Assembly: GCA_945878515.1 (NCBI GenBank)
Contig: CAMCTL010000148.1
Span: 1 to 8,846, forward strand
DNA length: 8,846 bases
Reading direction: 5' to 3'
Source: Flavobacterium psychrophilum
GTDB taxonomy: Bacteria > Bacteroidota > Bacteroidia > Flavobacteriales > Flavobacteriaceae
Under the pieces are notes generated by a model, which worked only from the letters and a program-made list of their open reading frames with translations, had not been told where the DNA came from and made no database searches. Every line of letters begins with the position of its first letter. Position 1 is the first letter of the stretch. Below, in pieces: positions 5,819 to 8,846 of this stretch. The position numbers and the translations under genes were made by a program.

Positions 5819-6904
5819 ATGGAAAATCAATTAATAACTCAAGAAAATAATGCCCTGATTGACAAAGATGGAAACGTAAATTTGGCTGTCATTTCTGACA
5901 ATCAAGTAGCCGAATATAAAACCATTTCCAATCAATTGGACGAGAAAGACGCTAATTCAATTTTGAATTTTGGTGCCGAAATCCAAACTTCTATTGCCAA
6001 ACAAAGCGATACCTTTTTGACTAATGTACGAACGTACAACTCGGGCGAAGTAGGTACTTTAATAACCGATTTGCTTACCGAGCTGAATTATGTAGATGTT
6101 GACCAATTGGATCAAGGGCCATTTAAGAAATTTTTATCCAAAATTCCACTCGTAAATAAATTGGTTGTCGATGTAAAAAAGTTGTTTCAACAATATGATA
6201 AAATCACCGTAAACATTGACAAAATTAGCAATAAAGTCAAAGCTGGAATGATCAATTCTATTAAAGACAACAGTGCATTGCAAACCATGTTTGATGGAAA
6301 TGTTGGTCTTATTAAAGAAATGGAGAGACACATTATTGCGGGACAAATTCGGTTCAAAGAACTTTCAGAAGAACTGGCTTTGATGGAAGCCAACAGTGGG
6401 CAATATCAAGATTATCAAATTGCTGACAAACGAAATTTTATCAGCCGATTGGACAAACGTCTCGCCGATATGAAAATTGTGCGTTTCATTATGTTGCAAT
6501 CTTTGGCGCAAATTCGTGTAGTTCAAAACAATAACACTTCAATAGCCGAAAAAGCGCAATCTATTTTGACGACAACAATGCCAGTTTGGAAAAACCAACT
6601 GACACTTGCTGTGGCTTTGCAACGTCAAAAACAAAACATTGAAGTGCAACGAAAAGTATCGGAAACCACCAATACGATTTTGCAAAAAAATGCCGAAATG
6701 TTGAAACAAAACAGTATTGAAGTAGCAAGAGAAAACGAAAACACCATTGTATCTCTAGAAACTTTAAAAAACACAACAAAATCATTAATCGAAACTTTAA
6801 CCGAAGTCAAACAAATTCACGATAAAGGAACTGAAACCAGAAGAGAACTTGATGCAGGATTGCAAAGTCTTGAAGCTGAACTAAAAAAAGGGGTTGTTAG
6901 CTAA
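5819..6904 (+). CDS. telA: TelA family toxic-anion-resistance protein
   Basis: A 361-residue, almost wholly helical soluble protein of TelA/KlaA type and normal length. Family marks include FGAEIQTSIAKQSD (51-64), the FLSKIPLVNKLV region (105-116), ERHIIAGQIRFKELSEEL (169-186), QIRVVQNNN (231-239) and TTTMPVWKNQLTLA (251-264). The last hundred residues (about 265-357) are highly charged and look like a coiled coil. TelA was first found in plasmid tellurite-resistance loci and is a regular partner of TerD-family genes. Its molecular action is not settled; a role at the membrane together with TerC and TerD proteins has been proposed. It lies 6 bases after the TerZ-like gene and 17 bases before the unknown gene. 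No membrane segment or signal peptide is visible. Confidence 0.92.
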   Translation: MENQLITQENNALIDKDGNVNLAVISDNQVAEYKTISNQLDEKDANSILNFGAEIQTSIAKQSDTFLTNVRTYNSGEVGTLITDLLTELNYVDVDQLDQGPFKKFLSKIPLVNKLVVDVKKLFQQYDKITVNIDKISNKVKAGMINSIKDNSALQTMFDGNVGLIKEMERHIIAGQIRFKELSEELALMEANSGQYQDYQIADKRNFISRLDKRLADMKIVRFIMLQSLAQIRVVQNNNTSIAEKAQSILTTTMPVWKNQLTLAVALQRQKQNIEVQRKVSETTNTILQKNAEMLKQNSIEVARENENTIVSLETLKNTTKSLIETLTEVKQIHDKGTETRRELDAGLQSLEAELKKGVVS

Positions 6905-6921
6905 AGGCGTATCTAATTAAA

Positions 6922-7887
6922 ATGGAAGAACAAGAACATATATTTGTTCAGATTATTAAAGACAGCGATAAAAGATTGGTGGTTTTGCAGGTATTGGCAA
7001 ACTTTTTTAACCACAAAGATTTGATTGGTGTTGTGATAAAAACGAAAATTATTCACAACCTTTTTAAAAAAAATCGTTCGTTAGATTGCAATAAATTAGA
7101 ATTATTTCATTTGCAATTTACCGACTCCATTATTGAATTATTTAGAAAATTAAAAAAATCTAAGGAGCAACAATATCTGTTGATTTCCGACGAAATTAAT
7201 ATCAATAACGAGACAATAGCTTCGTTACAATCTGAAATAGAAAAATCAGATTTTCCAGAAAACGCCAAAATTCACGCACAAATTATGTCCCAAAAAGTGG
7301 CACAATTGTATCAAATGTTTGTTTCTGACCAACAAGAATTGTTCAGCTGGAACGAAATATTGATGTTTTCAAATCAGTATCAGTCTAAATATTACCGAGA
7401 AATCAATAGCAATCAGTTCGAACAATTGATCCCTGTTGATAGAAAAGTATATAACAATAGCCATTCTATTTTCGAGAAAAAGCTATTGGGCAGATTAAAT
7501 ATTTTACAATTCAGAATAAAATTTCTTTGCGGTTTGGTTTGTAACAATCAAATAATTGAAGTGTATGAATTTAGAGATTCCAATGATAAATTTATCTTTG
7601 TAGGCAATGATAAATCTTTCTATTTTTTGGAAAATGAAAATGCAAAAGGAATAGATTTATCGAAAAACAGCTCTTCTAAAAATCAGGTTTTGTTTGAACT
7701 CAACACAAAAAATACGCAGCTCAAAACAACATTAGAGACTATAAAGACTAGTCTTCCAGAATCAGTAGAACAAGTTTTAAAAGATTATTTAGATAAAATT
7801 TCGTCAACCAATTTTACCGATGATTTGTATAATGTGGACGAACAAACAAACATATTGAAAACAATGTTGAACATTAAAATAAATTAG
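6922..7887 (+). CDS. Unrecognised protein inside the ter operon, between telA and terD
   Basis: I do not recognise this 321-residue protein. It lacks a signal peptide and clear membrane segments and looks cytoplasmic. Residues about 1-150 are mostly helical and charged: IIKDSDKRLVVLQVLANFF, IIELFRKLKKSKEQ, then a probable amphipathic helix pair at 90-140. Residues 170-205 (FEKKLLGRLNILQFRIKFLCG) form another helical stretch. Residues 205-240 (IIEVYEFRDSNDKFIFVGND) look like beta hairpins. The tail 245-321 returns to helix after a Ser/Asn/Lys-rich linker (KNSSSKNQ). There is no nucleotide-binding loop, metal cluster or catalytic motif I can name. Its position, 17 bases after telA and 6 before the second terD, makes it a probable part of the Ter machinery, perhaps a TelA or TerD partner; that is inference from context only. 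Confidence 0.85.
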   Translation: MEEQEHIFVQIIKDSDKRLVVLQVLANFFNHKDLIGVVIKTKIIHNLFKKNRSLDCNKLELFHLQFTDSIIELFRKLKKSKEQQYLLISDEININNETIASLQSEIEKSDFPENAKIHAQIMSQKVAQLYQMFVSDQQELFSWNEILMFSNQYQSKYYREINSNQFEQLIPVDRKVYNNSHSIFEKKLLGRLNILQFRIKFLCGLVCNNQIIEVYEFRDSNDKFIFVGNDKSFYFLENENAKGIDLSKNSSSKNQVLFELNTKNTQLKTTLETIKTSLPESVEQVLKDYLDKISSTNFTDDLYNVDEQTNILKTMLNIKIN

Positions 7888-7893
7888 AATACA

Positions 7894-8445
7894 ATGGCAA
7901 TTAATTTAGAAAAAGGACAAAGGCAAGCAATTGGAGCGCCGAAATTTACAGTAGGTTTGGGTTGGGATAGCAATTCGAGTAGTACAGGCGAAAGTTTCGA
8001 TTTGGATGCCTCCATATTTTTGGTGGGTGCAAACGGGAAAATTCCAAGCGATAATCATTTTGTGTATTACAACAATTTGAAATCGCCAGACGGATCCGTA
8101 ATTCACGCAGGAGACAATACTACTGGTGATGGTGATGGTGATGACGAAAAAATTGCAATTGATTTGTCGAAAGCTGGAGCTGATGTAAACGAAATTTCGT
8201 TTGTAGTAACCATTCACCAAGCCGAAACTAGAAAACAAAATTTTGGTCAAGTAAGAAATTCATTCATCAGAATCTTAGACGAAACCAATACAGAATTAGT
8301 AAAATACGAACTCGATGAAGATTTTTCGATCGAAAGCGCAGTCGAATTTGGACGTATATACAAAAGAAATAACGAATGGAAATTCGAAGCCGTTGGAGTT
8401 GGAATGAAAGGCGGTTTACAAGATTACTTAAATAAATTCAATTAA
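7894..8445 (+). CDS. terD: TerD-family calcium-binding stress protein (second copy)
   Basis: A 183-residue single TerD domain with every family landmark: MAINLEKGQR, GLGWD (21-25), FDLDAS (35-40), YNNLKS, HAGDNTTGDGDGDDE (71-85), VVTIHQAETRKQNFGQV, and the WKFEAVGVGMKGGL end. The Ca2+-binding acidic stretch is intact. It differs from the first copy mainly around residues 41-51 and 91-103 and by a one-residue deletion near 132 (ETN-TEL). These sites may be surface positions that set partner choice, which is inference. Divergence at about 28% of residues shows the two copies are not a recent duplication. In E. coli-type clusters TerD and TerE form a similar pair, so one copy may act as TerE; sequence alone does not decide which. 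It ends 12 bases before the second TerZ-like gene. Confidence 0.95.
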   Translation: MAINLEKGQRQAIGAPKFTVGLGWDSNSSSTGESFDLDASIFLVGANGKIPSDNHFVYYNNLKSPDGSVIHAGDNTTGDGDGDDEKIAIDLSKAGADVNEISFVVTIHQAETRKQNFGQVRNSFIRILDETNTELVKYELDEDFSIESAVEFGRIYKRNNEWKFEAVGVGMKGGLQDYLNKFN

Positions 8446-8457
8446 ATAAAGATAAAA

Positions 8458-8846
8458 ATGGCAATAAATCTTCAAAAAGGGCAAAGAATCAGCCTTGAAA
8501 AAAGCAACGGTAGCAAGTTGCAAAATATTTGTGTGGGAATCAACTGGGGTGCAATCGAAAAGAAAGGGTTCTTTGGAAATACCAAAAAAGAAGCGGTGGA
8601 CTTGGATGCATCCTGCGCATTGTTTGACGACAAAAAGAATTTGTTGGATATTATTTATTTCGGAGCATTGCGTTCCAAAGACAATGCAGTAATTCACAGC
8701 GGCGATGATCGAACAGGCGATCTGGGCGGAGATGATGGCTTGGATAACGAAATAATTACCGTCGATTTTTCAAGATTGAATCCTGCTTGTACTTCGGTTG
8801 CTTTTGTTTTAAACAGTTTTCAAGGACAGGATTTTGCCACTATTCC
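8458..8846 (+). CDS. terZ: TerZ-like TerD-family protein (second copy, 3' end beyond window)
   Basis: The first 129 complete codons of a TerZ-like protein; the frame is still open at the window edge. It reads MAINLQKGQR, then INWGAIEKKGFFGNTKKEAVDLDASC, HSGDDRTGDLGGDDGLDNE and LNSFQGQDF. It therefore shares with the first copy the KKGFFG insertion, the GINWG substitution and the four-residue extension of the acidic Ca2+ loop. Identity is about 69% over the aligned part, counted by hand; the weakest agreement is in residues 51-75. ATG 8458 is the only start consistent with the conserved MAIN N-terminus shared by all four TerD-domain proteins here. It follows the second terD by 12 bases, repeating the TerD-TerZ order of the first module. 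About one third of the protein is missing. Confidence 0.92.
   Translation, partial: MAINLQKGQRISLEKSNGSKLQNICVGINWGAIEKKGFFGNTKKEAVDLDASCALFDDKKNLLDIIYFGALRSKDNAVIHSGDDRTGDLGGDDGLDNEIITVDFSRLNPACTSVAFVLNSFQGQDFATI

Noticed and set aside
5519..5830. A 103-codon open frame on the - strand, opposite the first TerZ-like gene
   Set aside because: Antisense to a conserved domain, Phe-rich translation typical of reversed AT-rich coding sequence, and no sign of its own promoter.
8125..8142. Three tandem GGTGAT units, possible microsatellite
   Set aside because: They encode the conserved GDGDGD calcium loop. The first terD encodes the same residues with mixed codons, so protein constraint explains the repeat.
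7906..8250. A 114-codon open frame on the - strand, opposite the second terD
   Set aside because: It lies wholly antisense to a strongly conserved TerD domain, and its translation is low in complexity and resembles no family I know. It is a shadow of the coding strand's codon use.
8495..8692. A 65-codon + strand open frame within the second TerZ-like gene
   Set aside because: It is out of frame with a clearly conserved TerZ-like protein that is nearly 70% identical to the first copy in this region.

Overview
The window is AT-rich DNA (roughly one third G+C by eye). Its codon use, the lack of Shine-Dalgarno sequences before most starts, and its protein families point to a member of the Bacteroidota, most likely a Flavobacterium-like species. 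This assignment is an inference from sequence character, not from a marker gene. Every supported gene lies on the + strand. I see no RNA gene, insertion sequence, CRISPR array or convincing terminator.

Left part (1-2965): the window opens inside the 3' end of radC, with its JAMM metal-binding motif. A type II Xre-RES toxin-antitoxin pair follows. Its 53-base leader carries two near-identical 12-bp dyads, 21 bp apart, that look like an operator. Next, closely packed, come a YjjG-type HAD nucleotidase and a secreted protein of unknown function. A small antitoxin-like gene then stands without a toxin partner; its stop overlaps an ATG whose reading frame ends after four codons.

Right part (3171-8846, continuing off the window): a dense operon of the tellurite/stress (Ter) type, with gaps of only 2-17 bases. 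In order it holds a HAD-fold protein with an altered catalytic motif I, a phosphoribosyltransferase-fold protein, TerD, a TerZ-like protein, TelA, a 321-residue protein I do not recognise, a second TerD, and a second TerZ-like protein cut by the window edge. The first two genes both start with TTG. The layout is HAD-PRTase, then [TerD-TerZ]-TelA-X-[TerD-TerZ], so the calcium-binding TerD/TerZ module appears twice around a TelA-X core.

Working together (inference from published comparative genomics of Ter systems): HAD and PRTase proteins associated with ter genes have been proposed to make or modify a nucleotide-like metabolite. The TerD/TerZ proteins bind Ca2+ and are thought to assemble near the membrane with TerC and TerB, while TelA is a helical companion. 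TerC, TerB and TerA are not in this window and may lie downstream. The most interesting points are the unrecognised protein X, the departures from HAD and PRTase consensus motifs in the TTG-started pair, and the duplicated TerD-TerZ module.
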